Part shown: positions 43,113-51,127 of the stretch, one piece after another
Numbering within the stretch: the first letter of the stretch is position 1
Layout: each line of letters opens with the position of its first letter
NCBI RefSeq assembly: GCF_006149005.1
Contig: NZ_VBSL01000003.1
Location: forward strand, 1-64,000
Origin: Larkinella sp. C7
GTDB taxonomy: Bacteria > Bacteroidota > Bacteroidia > Cytophagales > Spirosomataceae
DNA: 64,000 nucleotides
Direction of reading: 5' to 3'
Position numbers and translations under genes: made by a program
Notes under the pieces: generated by a model
Told to the model about the DNA's origin: nothing
Database searches by the model: none
Seen by the model: the letters and a program-made list of their open reading frames with translations, nothing else

Positions 43113-45494
43113 TCATTCATTAAGAATGCATTCAGTCGGGTTAATGCGTGCCGTTTTTACCGTCTGTATTCCTATCGTGATCCACGCGATCAATAGCGCT
43201 GTAACACCAGCTCCGCCAAAAACCCACCACTCCGGTTCAATGCGGTAAGCAAAACTTTCCAGCCACTTCAGCGCCGTGAAATAGCTGACAGGAAGGGCGA
43301 TGGCAATCCCGATCAAAATCATTTTCGTGAAATCTTTTGATAAAAGATACACAATACCTGCTTCGGTTGCCCCTAAGATCTTTCGGATACCAATTTCCCT
43401 CTGCCTTCTTTGGGCAGTAAACGCAGCAAGTCCAAATAAACCCAGGCATGAAATGATGATCGCAATGACAGCAAAGTATTTTGATAAAACGGCAACTTTG
43501 TTTTCTGAATCATAGAGTTGCTGGTAATCAGTATCCAGAAATGTGAACTCAAAAGGGTATCCCGGATGAAATTTCTCGTAGACTTCCCCTAGTCTTTCGA
43601 TGGTAACCTTTTCCGATCCCGACTGGACCTTTACCATCACATCGCTACCCCTTGAAGAATATCGGAAAAATACTGGGCTGATCTGATGATGAAGCGATCC
43701 ATACTGAAAATCTTCGACCACACCAATGATCTGTTTTTCCTGCTGCCCATCCCGGACTATTCTGCCTACGGGATCCGAAAAACCCATCATCTTAACAGCA
43801 GCTTCATTGACGACGATCTTCGATTCTTCATCTGCATACGCGTTTGAAAATGTACGCCCCTCCTTAATCTCAATAGTCAATGTCTCGATAAAATCATGAC
43901 TAATTTCCGGGCTCGGAAATTGCATTTCCTTTACACCCGGTGGCTGGCCCTCCCATGAAAAACCACCGTGCAGCGCACGGTCTCTATTCAGGATACTTCC
44001 AAACATATATGAGGTATTCACCACTCCGGGTATACTCTTGAGCGCGGACATGAAAGCATCGTGGTTATCCCAGTTGATTCTGCCCTGCCGCTGGAATATC
44101 AGGACATTATCCTTTTCGTAGCCCAGATTTTTCGTTTGCGTAAATTCAATCTGTTTGTTGACAATTAGAAAGGCAACAATGAAAACAACAGAAAGTGCAA
44201 ATTGAGTAATGACCAACCCTTTTCGTATCCAGACTTCGCCAAAAGTGGTACTGAGCTTTCCTTTCAAAACCCTTGCCGGATCAAACCCCGACAAGTAAAA
44301 CGCAGGATAGGAACCGGAAACAATTCCGGTTAGCAACACAATGCCCGCAATCGACAGGATCGGATTTAGGGCAAGAATAAAATGCAGATGCTTATTGGTA
44401 AGCTCATTAAATCGAGGAAGGAGCAAAACAACCAGCAGAGTAGCAACGGCCAGCGATAAAAAAGCCATCAGCGTTGATTCGCCAAGAAACTGGAAGATCA
44501 ATGCGTTCCGGTTCACTCCCATAGCCTTCTTAATCCCGACCTCTTTCATCTTTCTGGAAGCCTGAGCGGTAGACAGGTTCACGAAATTGATACACGCAAT
44601 CGCCAGGATGAACACGGCGATAATCGAAAACAACCACACATACTCTATTCGACCACCGGATTGCACACCGTTTTCAAAGATTCCGTGCAGGTATTTGTTT
44701 GCATAGCGGCTGACAAACAAAGTTGCCTTACTTTCTGGCTCCTTTGAAAAGAGGTACTGCGAGATCTTTTTGTTGAATTGGTCAATAGAAGTCCCTTTTT
44801 TCAGAACCAAATAAGTTTCCGCAGGCCCCGCATTCCATTGATCCGCAGATCGGTCACCCTCAAGCAATTTTTTGAAGTTGAAAACAATATCAAACTGGCA
44901 AGTAGAATTGACGGGCGTATCCTGAAAAATGCCCGATACATGAAACGGCCCTTCAAAACGCACCCGGTGGTTGCAGACTAGCGTTTTGCCAATAATATTG
45001 TCCGTGGTATGAAACACTTTTTTTGCCAGCCTTTCGGAAATAACAACACCATTCTTATCGGCCAGCACCTGATCTTTATTTCCCTGGATAAGATCATAAG
45101 AAAATACGTTGAAATAATCTTCGCTTGCGAATATCCCCTTTGCCTTAATCTGTTTATCCTCGTAAGCGATAATGGCTTCTCCGCTATACTCACCAGATGC
45201 ATTGACAGATACCGCGTACTCAACCTCGGGCATTTCTTCCACTAGTGACTCGCCCAATCGGGCTGGCATCGATTCCCTGGTTTTAATGCCGTTGGGACGT
45301 TGGACATTTCCCAATACCTGATAAAGCTGATCACCTTTTTGATGAAATCCGTCTACCGACAATTCATCAGCTACCCACAGATAAATCAGCAAGGTGCAGG
45401 CCAGACCGGTGGAAAGCCCCAGCAGATTAATGAGGAACGAACTTTTATAGCGCAAAAAGTTACGGTAAGTGATAAGGATAGAATGACGAAGCAT
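43113..45494 (-). CDS. ABC transporter permease, FtsX/MacB type (orphan)
   Basis: 793 residues from the ATG at 45494 (MLRHSILITYRNFLRYKSSF); the frame is open to 45590 but the shorter start fits the family. Layout: helix 1, MacB-like periplasmic domain, three helices forming FtsX domain 1, second periplasmic domain, and a final FtsX domain with the block QRRQREIGIRKILGATE. Such Bacteroidota permeases are usually called antimicrobial peptide transport permeases. There is no ATPase partner next to it. The DNA is visibly more AT-rich than neighbours (many AAA, ATA, AAT codons), which suggests transfer or recent arrival. Confidence 0.88.
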   Translation of the reverse strand: MLRHSILITYRNFLRYKSSFLINLLGLSTGLACTLLIYLWVADELSVDGFHQKGDQLYQVLGNVQRPNGIKTRESMPARLGESLVEEMPEVEYAVSVNASGEYSGEAIIAYEDKQIKAKGIFASEDYFNVFSYDLIQGNKDQVLADKNGVVISERLAKKVFHTTDNIIGKTLVCNHRVRFEGPFHVSGIFQDTPVNSTCQFDIVFNFKKLLEGDRSADQWNAGPAETYLVLKKGTSIDQFNKKISQYLFSKEPESKATLFVSRYANKYLHGIFENGVQSGGRIEYVWLFSIIAVFILAIACINFVNLSTAQASRKMKEVGIKKAMGVNRNALIFQFLGESTLMAFLSLAVATLLVVLLLPRFNELTNKHLHFILALNPILSIAGIVLLTGIVSGSYPAFYLSGFDPARVLKGKLSTTFGEVWIRKGLVITQFALSVVFIVAFLIVNKQIEFTQTKNLGYEKDNVLIFQRQGRINWDNHDAFMSALKSIPGVVNTSYMFGSILNRDRALHGGFSWEGQPPGVKEMQFPSPEISHDFIETLTIEIKEGRTFSNAYADEESKIVVNEAAVKMMGFSDPVGRIVRDGQQEKQIIGVVEDFQYGSLHHQISPVFFRYSSRGSDVMVKVQSGSEKVTIERLGEVYEKFHPGYPFEFTFLDTDYQQLYDSENKVAVLSKYFAVIAIIISCLGLFGLAAFTAQRRQREIGIRKILGATEAGIVYLLSKDFTKMILIGIAIALPVSYFTALKWLESFAYRIEPEWWVFGGAGVTALLIAWITIGIQTVKTARINPTECILNE

Positions 45495-46005
45495 AGCGGC
45501 AGGATCTAGTGTAATAATTTGTTTAAAATATACGCGTAAACTCAGGCCTGCAGCATTGGTTACACTCCAGATGAATTTTAATTTTGCCATTGCAGGAAAC
45601 TATTAGACTTGTTTCTGAGCCCATACCCAGGTTCGACAGGGCCGGGAGTTTACGGCCTTCATGGCCCAGCTTTTCATGTGGAGTAAATTTATAGCCGGTA
45701 TTGTAAAATACGTAGCCCGATGCCGCCCGCAAGCCATTATCATCCAATTCGGGCAGAGCATCCAATCATCGCAGCACAACCACCGGCAGGATTTTACCCT
45801 GCACGTAGAGATCGGGTCGGCAGTCGTCAGCAATAGACCCGGTAAAAGAGACTAATTTATTGTGGGCACTCGTATTTATGGGGATGGGTAATTTTTCTGA
45901 ATGGCAAATGTAAAACAATTGACTAATCGCGGCCCGGCGTTTTCGTTGGTCGGCAACCAATTCTTGAATAACTTGCCGCCTTCATTTCAGATACGGTTTT
46001 TACCC
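45495..46005. other. 511-nt spacer with possible gene debris
   Basis: Minus-strand frames read first SFTGSIADDCRPDLYVQGKI (ending at 45766) and then, in another frame, ALPELDDNGLRAASGYVFYN (45523-45765). Together they could be one frameshifted remnant of an unidentified gene, but no family is recognised. No promoter or hairpin stands out. The plus-strand frame from 45901 only extends hemC upstream. Confidence 0.3.
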
Positions 46006-46929
46006 ATGAAAATAAAAATTGGAACGCGCGGCAGTCGGCTGGCACTTTGGCAGGCCTATTACATTCAGGATCTGCTGAAAGCGGCTGAGGTCGAGTCGGA
46101 ACTGGTGCTGATTGAAACCAAAGGCGATCAGATTCTGGATCGGTCCCTCTCGAAAATCGGCAGCAAGGGCGTTTTTACGCAGGAACTGGAAGATCAGCTC
46201 CGGGCCGGAACCATCGACATTGCCGTTCATAGTGCCAAAGACCTGCAATCGTCCCTGCCAAACGATCTGGCGATTATTGCCTTCACGGAGCGCGAACGGG
46301 TCAACGACGTGCTGGTGAGTCACGACAAAAGCCTGTCGCTGACCGGTGGCCGGGAGTTTGTTGTCGGCACCTCCTCGACGCGCCGGGTGGCCATGCTGAA
46401 GCATTTTTGCCCCCACATTACCACCGTCGACATGCGCGGCAACCTCCAGACCCGCCTGCGAAAACTGGAAGAGGGACACTGCGACGCGTTGCTGCTGGCC
46501 TATGCCGGTGTTCACCGCATGGAATATGATGATTTGATTGCCGAATACCTGCCAACGGAGGACTTTACGCCCGCCGTGGGGCAGGGCAGCGTGGCCATCG
46601 AAGCGGCTACCAGCCTGCCCATCGACAAGCTCAATACCGTACGGCAACTCACCAACCACGCGCCCACCGAAGCCTGTCTGAAAGCCGAGCGGGCCTTTTT
46701 GCGGAGACTCGAAGGCGGTTGCAGCATCCCGGTTTTTGGGCTGGCCACCTTGCAGAACGACGAACTGACGCTGACCGGTGGCGTCGTGAGTCTGGACGGC
46801 CAGGAGCTGTTGCGGGAGCAATTCAGCGGTCCGCTGGCAGATGCCGAGCAGATTGGGCATGATCTGGCGGAAAGTTTATTAGCGAAAGGCGGGGACGAAA
46901 TTTTGCGGGCAGTTCGCCAAAACTTGTAA
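46006..46929 (+). CDS. hemC: Hydroxymethylbilane synthase (porphobilinogen deaminase)
   Basis: 307 residues from the ATG at 46006; the upstream extension to 45901 is not family-like. Begins KIKIGTRGSRLALWQ; the HSAKDLQSSLP region binds substrate, and the cofactor-attachment Cys is Cys239 in LEGGCSIPVFG. It polymerises four porphobilinogens into hydroxymethylbilane for haem synthesis. Isolated from other hem genes here. Confidence 0.95.
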   Translation: MKIKIGTRGSRLALWQAYYIQDLLKAAEVESELVLIETKGDQILDRSLSKIGSKGVFTQELEDQLRAGTIDIAVHSAKDLQSSLPNDLAIIAFTERERVNDVLVSHDKSLSLTGGREFVVGTSSTRRVAMLKHFCPHITTVDMRGNLQTRLRKLEEGHCDALLLAYAGVHRMEYDDLIAEYLPTEDFTPAVGQGSVAIEAATSLPIDKLNTVRQLTNHAPTEACLKAERAFLRRLEGGCSIPVFGLATLQNDELTLTGGVVSLDGQELLREQFSGPLADAEQIGHDLAESLLAKGGDEILRAVRQNL

Positions 46930-46962
46930 CTTGTCGGCTCAAGCCATCTGCCACCGTTTCCC

Positions 46963-47406
46963 ATGATTAAAATTGCCCAAACCGAAGCCGATCTTCGCCG
47001 TTGTCTGCCCGCTCTGGTGACCCTGCGGCCGCATTTGACCGAAGAACAGGCCCTCCGACAGATTTTTTTGTTGCAGGAAGAAGACCGCTACGTGGTCGCT
47101 TTTGTCGATCAGTCGGATCAGAATTTGGCCGAAACCGTAGCCCCGGCGGCCATTGGCTACCGCTACATGAACCTGCTTTTCAGCGGGAAAACCCTTTACA
47201 TCGATGACTTGTCGACCCTGCCCGACCAGCGTGGGAAAGGCTATGCCAGCCAGTTGCTCGACTTCGTGATTGAAGAAGCCCGGAAGGCTGGCTGTGTGGC
47301 CGTCACGCTCGATTCGGGCCATAAGCCCGAACGGTATGATGCCCACCGGCTGTATCTGAACAAGCGGTTTAATATTGTCAGTCACCACTTTGCGTTGAAA
47401 TTGTAG
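46963..47406 (+). CDS. GNAT-family N-acetyltransferase
   Basis: 147 residues. The acetyl-CoA-binding motif A is LYIDDLSTLPDQRGKGYASQ (Q/RxxGxG/A as QRGKGYA), followed by a FVIEEARKAGC helix and a terminal LNKRFNIVSHHF strand. The substrate is unknown. It is 33 nt after hemC and 53 nt before a cyclophilin gene; co-transcription is possible, a shared function unlikely. Confidence 0.88.
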   Translation: MIKIAQTEADLRRCLPALVTLRPHLTEEQALRQIFLLQEEDRYVVAFVDQSDQNLAETVAPAAIGYRYMNLLFSGKTLYIDDLSTLPDQRGKGYASQLLDFVIEEARKAGCVAVTLDSGHKPERYDAHRLYLNKRFNIVSHHFALKL

Positions 47407-47459
47407 TGGAGACAAAAGAGGATAGACCAAAGAATAAAGAGAAATCCAACACACCACGT

Positions 47460-48173
47460 ATGCGGCTATTTGTTTTCCTTATTTGCCTCCTGGTAACCGG
47501 GTCGGTTCTGGGCAAGAAACCTTCCAAACGCAAGGATTATCTGGTGACGATCCAGACGGATTTTGGCGTCATGCGGTTGATTCTTTACGACCAGACGCCG
47601 AAACACAAGGCAAATTTTATCAAGCTCACCCAGGAAAAATTCTACAACGGGTTGCTGTTTCACCGGATCATCCAGAATTTTATGATTCAGGGGGGCGACC
47701 CGAACTCCCGGACGGCCCAGGCCGAACAGATGTTGGGCAATGGTGACGTGGGTTATACCGTACCGGCTGAATTTGTGCCGGAATTGTTTCACAAGAAAGG
47801 GGCATTGGCCGCAGCCCGCGATAACAATCCCGAAAAAGCATCGAGCGGATGCCAGTTTTACGTGGTGCAGGGCCGGGTTTGGGATGATGAAAACTTTCAG
47901 AAACAAACCGAGCGAATCACCCAGTTGAAAGGACGACAGCCAACCGACGCGCAGAAACAGGTTTACCAAACCCTGGGCGGAACCCCGCACCTGGACGGTA
48001 ACTACACGGTTTTTGGCGAGGTGATTGACGGTTTAGCCGTAGTGGACAGCGTGGCCAAACAACCCGCCAATCCACTCAACCGCCCCCTGAAAGACCTTCG
48101 CATGACGGTTTCGGGCGAATGGATGAAGAAGAAAAAAATTACGAAACAGTTTGGGTATACCTATCGGAAGTGA
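47460..48173 (+). CDS. Secreted cyclophilin-type peptidyl-prolyl isomerase
   Basis: 237 residues from the ATG at 47460, the start of a clear signal peptide (MRLFVFLICLLVTGSVLG, cleavage likely near residue 19); the frame is open upstream. The cyclophilin core includes KLTQEKFYNGLLFHRII, FMIQGGDPNSR and SSGCQFYVVQGRVWD; a ~45-residue insertion typical of Bacteroidota proteins sits before HLDGNYTVFGEVIDG. It folds periplasmic or outer-membrane proteins. No lipobox is seen. Confidence 0.9.
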   Translation: MRLFVFLICLLVTGSVLGKKPSKRKDYLVTIQTDFGVMRLILYDQTPKHKANFIKLTQEKFYNGLLFHRIIQNFMIQGGDPNSRTAQAEQMLGNGDVGYTVPAEFVPELFHKKGALAAARDNNPEKASSGCQFYVVQGRVWDDENFQKQTERITQLKGRQPTDAQKQVYQTLGGTPHLDGNYTVFGEVIDGLAVVDSVAKQPANPLNRPLKDLRMTVSGEWMKKKKITKQFGYTYRK

Positions 48174-48186
48174 TTGACTGCATGTT

Positions 48187-49086
48187 ATGAAAAAGCGAAT
48201 TCTTATTACCGGTTCCAACGGCCTTCTGGGACAGAAGTTAGTCGATTTGTTGACCCAGCAACCAGAGGTGGAACTCATTGCCACGGCGCGTGGGGCCAAC
48301 CGGCTGCCGGAGTCAGATCGGTATTCCTACCAGTCCATGGACATTACCGACCGCCAGCAGGTGCTTGACGTAATTGGCGAAACCAAACCGGATGTGGTGA
48401 TTCACACGGCGGCCATGACCAACGTGGATCAGTGTGAGTCGGAGAAAGACGCCTGCTGGGCGCAGAACGTGAAAGCCGTCGAGTATCTGGTGGAAGCCTG
48501 CCGCAGCAACGACAGCTTCCTGTTGCACGTTTCGACGGATTTTATCTTCGACGGTGCTGCTGGTCCGTATACCGAAGAAGCCGAAGCCAACCCGATCAGT
48601 TTCTACGGCTGGAGCAAATATGCCGCTGAAAAAGCCGTTATTCATTCAGGTATTCGCTGGGCCATCGCCCGGACGGTTCTGGTCTACGGCATTGCCCACG
48701 ACATGAGCCGGAGTAACATTATTCTGTGGGTGAAGAAATCGCTGGAAGACGGCAAGACCATCAAAGTGGTGACCGATCAGTGGCGCACGCCAACGCTGGC
48801 CGAAGATCTGGCCCTCGGCTGCTGGCTCATTGCCGATCAGAAAGCGGAAGGTATTTATAACATTTCCGGGAAAGACTTTTTGAATCCCTACGAAATGGCC
48901 ATCAAAACCGCTGAGTATTTCAATCTCGATAAGTCGCTCATCACCCAGGCCGATTCGTCGACGTTTTCGCAACCGGCCAAACGCCCCCCGCGCACCGGTT
49001 TTGTACTGGACAAACCGCGTCGGGTGTTGGGATACGAACCCAAAAGTTTTGAAGAAGGCATTGCGGTTCTGGCCGCGCAGCTATAA
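48187..49086 (+). CDS. RmlD-like SDR reductase (dTDP-4-dehydrorhamnose reductase family)
   Basis: 299 residues. Extended SDR with RILITGSNGLLGQKLVDLL at the N-terminus and SFYGWSKYAAE (YxxxK) as active site; HTAAMTNVDQCE and LHVSTDFIFDG are the usual RmlD blocks. RmlD makes dTDP-L-rhamnose. Here no rmlA, rmlB or rmlC is nearby, so the substrate could differ; members of the family also act as methionine-adenosyltransferase partners in eukaryotes. It follows the cyclophilin by 13 nt. Confidence 0.85.
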   Translation: MKKRILITGSNGLLGQKLVDLLTQQPEVELIATARGANRLPESDRYSYQSMDITDRQQVLDVIGETKPDVVIHTAAMTNVDQCESEKDACWAQNVKAVEYLVEACRSNDSFLLHVSTDFIFDGAAGPYTEEAEANPISFYGWSKYAAEKAVIHSGIRWAIARTVLVYGIAHDMSRSNIILWVKKSLEDGKTIKVVTDQWRTPTLAEDLALGCWLIADQKAEGIYNISGKDFLNPYEMAIKTAEYFNLDKSLITQADSSTFSQPAKRPPRTGFVLDKPRRVLGYEPKSFEEGIAVLAAQL

Positions 49087-49090
49087 AATC

Positions 49091-49174
49091 GGTTTACGCT
49101 GGGCCGTCGCAACGGTACGGTAGCTGGCGCATCCAGGCAAGCAGGCGTCAGCTACCGTACGAATACCGTAAACC
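49091..49174. repeat. Nested intergenic hairpin
   Basis: Inner arms 49115-49130 and 49145-49160 (GTACGGTAGCTGGCGC, one mismatch) with a 14-base loop; outer arms GGTTTACG (49091-49098) and CGTAAACC (49167-49174). It resembles REP-type hairpins and may end the transcript of the RmlD-like gene. Confidence 0.75.
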
Positions 49175-49209
49175 AAAAACCGTACACCCTAAACCCCTTC
49201 CTGAGTCGT

Positions 49210-49644
49210 ATGAAATGGATCCTGTTTTTTGTTCTTGCCGTCGTTTCCCTGAACGGTCTGGCGCAATTACCGGCTGCGGGCAAACGCATCGACGGCCCCG
49301 TTACCACGAAGCGCGGCATCGTCCTGAAAGCGGGGGATTCGGTGCGGTTTGGGAAGGGCGGATTGCCTTCGGGGGCTTATCAGCATGCCTATCTTTCGTT
49401 TGACAAATTTGGACAAAAAGCGGCTGCGCTGGAAGAGGGCTACGCCTACAAATACGCGACCATCCGAGAGTTTCGGGAGGTTGGAACGGGCGCTGATAAA
49501 CGGTTGGTGGTGCTGGTCCGGCCGAAAGGAGGGATTAGCGTCAACTTCAGAGCCATCGACATCGAGCCGGCGATGGAGGCAAAAGAAGTCATTTCGATCA
49601 ACGGCACGGCGATCAGCAAGCTGGTTACCAAAAAGCAAATATGA
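49210..49644 (+). CDS. Secreted protein of unknown function
   Basis: 144 residues. MKWILFFVLAVVSLNGLAQ is a signal peptide. The mature part is basic and rich in short beta-strand-like stretches (KRLVVLVRPKGGISVNF). The KAGDSVRFGKGGLPSGAYQ segment resembles the start of small beta-barrel proteins, but no named family is recognised. It has its own spacing from both sides. Confidence 0.65.
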   Translation: MKWILFFVLAVVSLNGLAQLPAAGKRIDGPVTTKRGIVLKAGDSVRFGKGGLPSGAYQHAYLSFDKFGQKAAALEEGYAYKYATIREFREVGTGADKRLVVLVRPKGGISVNFRAIDIEPAMEAKEVISINGTAISKLVTKKQI

Positions 49645-49738
49645 GCCAAATCTTTGCACCGCCGGGTGAAAAACCGTCCACGATTGTTTGAGCAATTCTT
49701 ATCCGGTATATTGCGTCCGGTGCTAACGGATTGTTCAT

Positions 49739-50992
49739 GTGAAAGAAAAATTCTTCAAGTGGGTCGCCGGGGCGATGGGAATGCTGCTGCTCAGCTACGG
49801 CTTTTTGCTGTGGCACCGAAAAGCAACGGCTCCGCCAGCCGACATGAAATTGTATTATTCGGTTTCTACACAACTGTCTGAAGGGAAAATACCGTACCGT
49901 GATTTTACCGTCGAATACCCGCCATTGGCCCTGTTGCCGTTGGTGGTTCCGCACCTGCTTACGGCTGGCATGACGCTCGATTACCGGGCGTATTCCTTGC
50001 TATATTTACTGGAAACCTTTTTATTGCTGCTGCTGATTGCCTTCACTGTACAACGAGTGGCCCGGTTTTGGCCCGAATCGTTATCCCCCTGGCGGCTCCT
50101 GGCGGTTTATTTGCTGCTGATCATCCTCAGCAAAGATTTTGTATTCTGGCGGTATGATCTCTTTCCGGCCTGGCTGACCTTACTGGCGCTGCTCGCGGTT
50201 TTGAAGAAGCAACCCCTGCTGGCCGGGTTGTGGATTGGTCTGGCCATCATGGCTAAATTATATCCGGTTATGCTGGTTCCTATTCTGCTGGTGTATTACC
50301 TGGCCAGGCAGCAATACCGGGCGTCGGTGCGGCTGGTGGCCGGAACAGCCCTTGCCGTTTCGCTGGTACTGCTGCCGGTTGTGTTTCTGTCGGGTAGTCA
50401 GGTGTTTTCCTTTCTGACGTACCACCAGTTGCGGGGACTGCAAATCGAAAGTGTGGCCGGCGGCTTGGTCTTGCTGGGAAATGTGGCGGATTTATCGCGG
50501 GTCAGCACCGCCTTTAACTACGGGGCCTTTCACCTGGAAGCCAGTGGGGTCGGGTCGGTTTTGAAAGCTTTACCGGGCATCTTTCTGGCGGGTTTTAGCG
50601 GGCTCCTGGCGCTTGGCTGGTTCCGGTTCCGGCGCGAATATGGGCAGACCGGAACGGTTTCGGCGGACAGTCTGCTTCGGTTTTTGCTGGGCGCTTTGCT
50701 GGTTTTTATCAGTACCAACAAGGTGTTTTCGCCCCAATACCTGATCTGGTTACTTCCGTTTGTGCTCTTTCTACCCGTTAAACCGATTGCATGGATGGGC
50801 TTTATTTTCTTACTGACCACGTTGGTCTACCCGGTTTTTTACTCCCAATTGATTGAGCCTACCGTTTTTGGCGTTTTGCTGCTGACGGCGCGGAATGGGG
50901 CTTTCCTCTTTTTCTTCGTCCACGTTGTGCGAAAAAACCGTCCCTCTTCATCCTTCCAGAATCTCTCCCCAACGCCCTACCCGAATCGGTAG
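49739..50992 (+). CDS. GT87/DUF2029-like polytopic membrane glycosyltransferase
   Basis: 417 residues with about 10-11 hydrophobic helices. The first periplasmic loop has DFTVEYPPLALLPL, the EYPP motif of DUF2029/GT87 mannosyltransferase-like proteins of the GT-C fold. A second block, FSPQYLIWLLPF, is also typical. Such enzymes use polyprenyl-phosphate sugars. The start is GTG at 49739 (MKEKFFKWVAGAMGM). Sugar and acceptor are unknown; the GtrB-like genes are 34 kb away. Confidence 0.78.
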   Translation: MKEKFFKWVAGAMGMLLLSYGFLLWHRKATAPPADMKLYYSVSTQLSEGKIPYRDFTVEYPPLALLPLVVPHLLTAGMTLDYRAYSLLYLLETFLLLLLIAFTVQRVARFWPESLSPWRLLAVYLLLIILSKDFVFWRYDLFPAWLTLLALLAVLKKQPLLAGLWIGLAIMAKLYPVMLVPILLVYYLARQQYRASVRLVAGTALAVSLVLLPVVFLSGSQVFSFLTYHQLRGLQIESVAGGLVLLGNVADLSRVSTAFNYGAFHLEASGVGSVLKALPGIFLAGFSGLLALGWFRFRREYGQTGTVSADSLLRFLLGALLVFISTNKVFSPQYLIWLLPFVLFLPVKPIAWMGFIFLLTTLVYPVFYSQLIEPTVFGVLLLTARNGAFLFFFVHVVRKNRPSSSFQNLSPTPYPNR

Positions 50993-51127
50993 CCTGCCAC
51001 CGGGAGGAGCCGATTCTACATTTTTGCTGATTAATAATACTTTATTTCGGGATTGGGTTGGCTTGCTTGCGTCTACGCAGGAAATGCAATAAGATTGCCG
51101 TATGTAAAAGTCTTCTTTGCTATACCT

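Noticed and set aside
45523-45833. Two overlapping minus-strand frames in the hemC upstream spacer as genes
   Set aside because: Short, in different frames, without recognisable domain or start signals; at best remnants.
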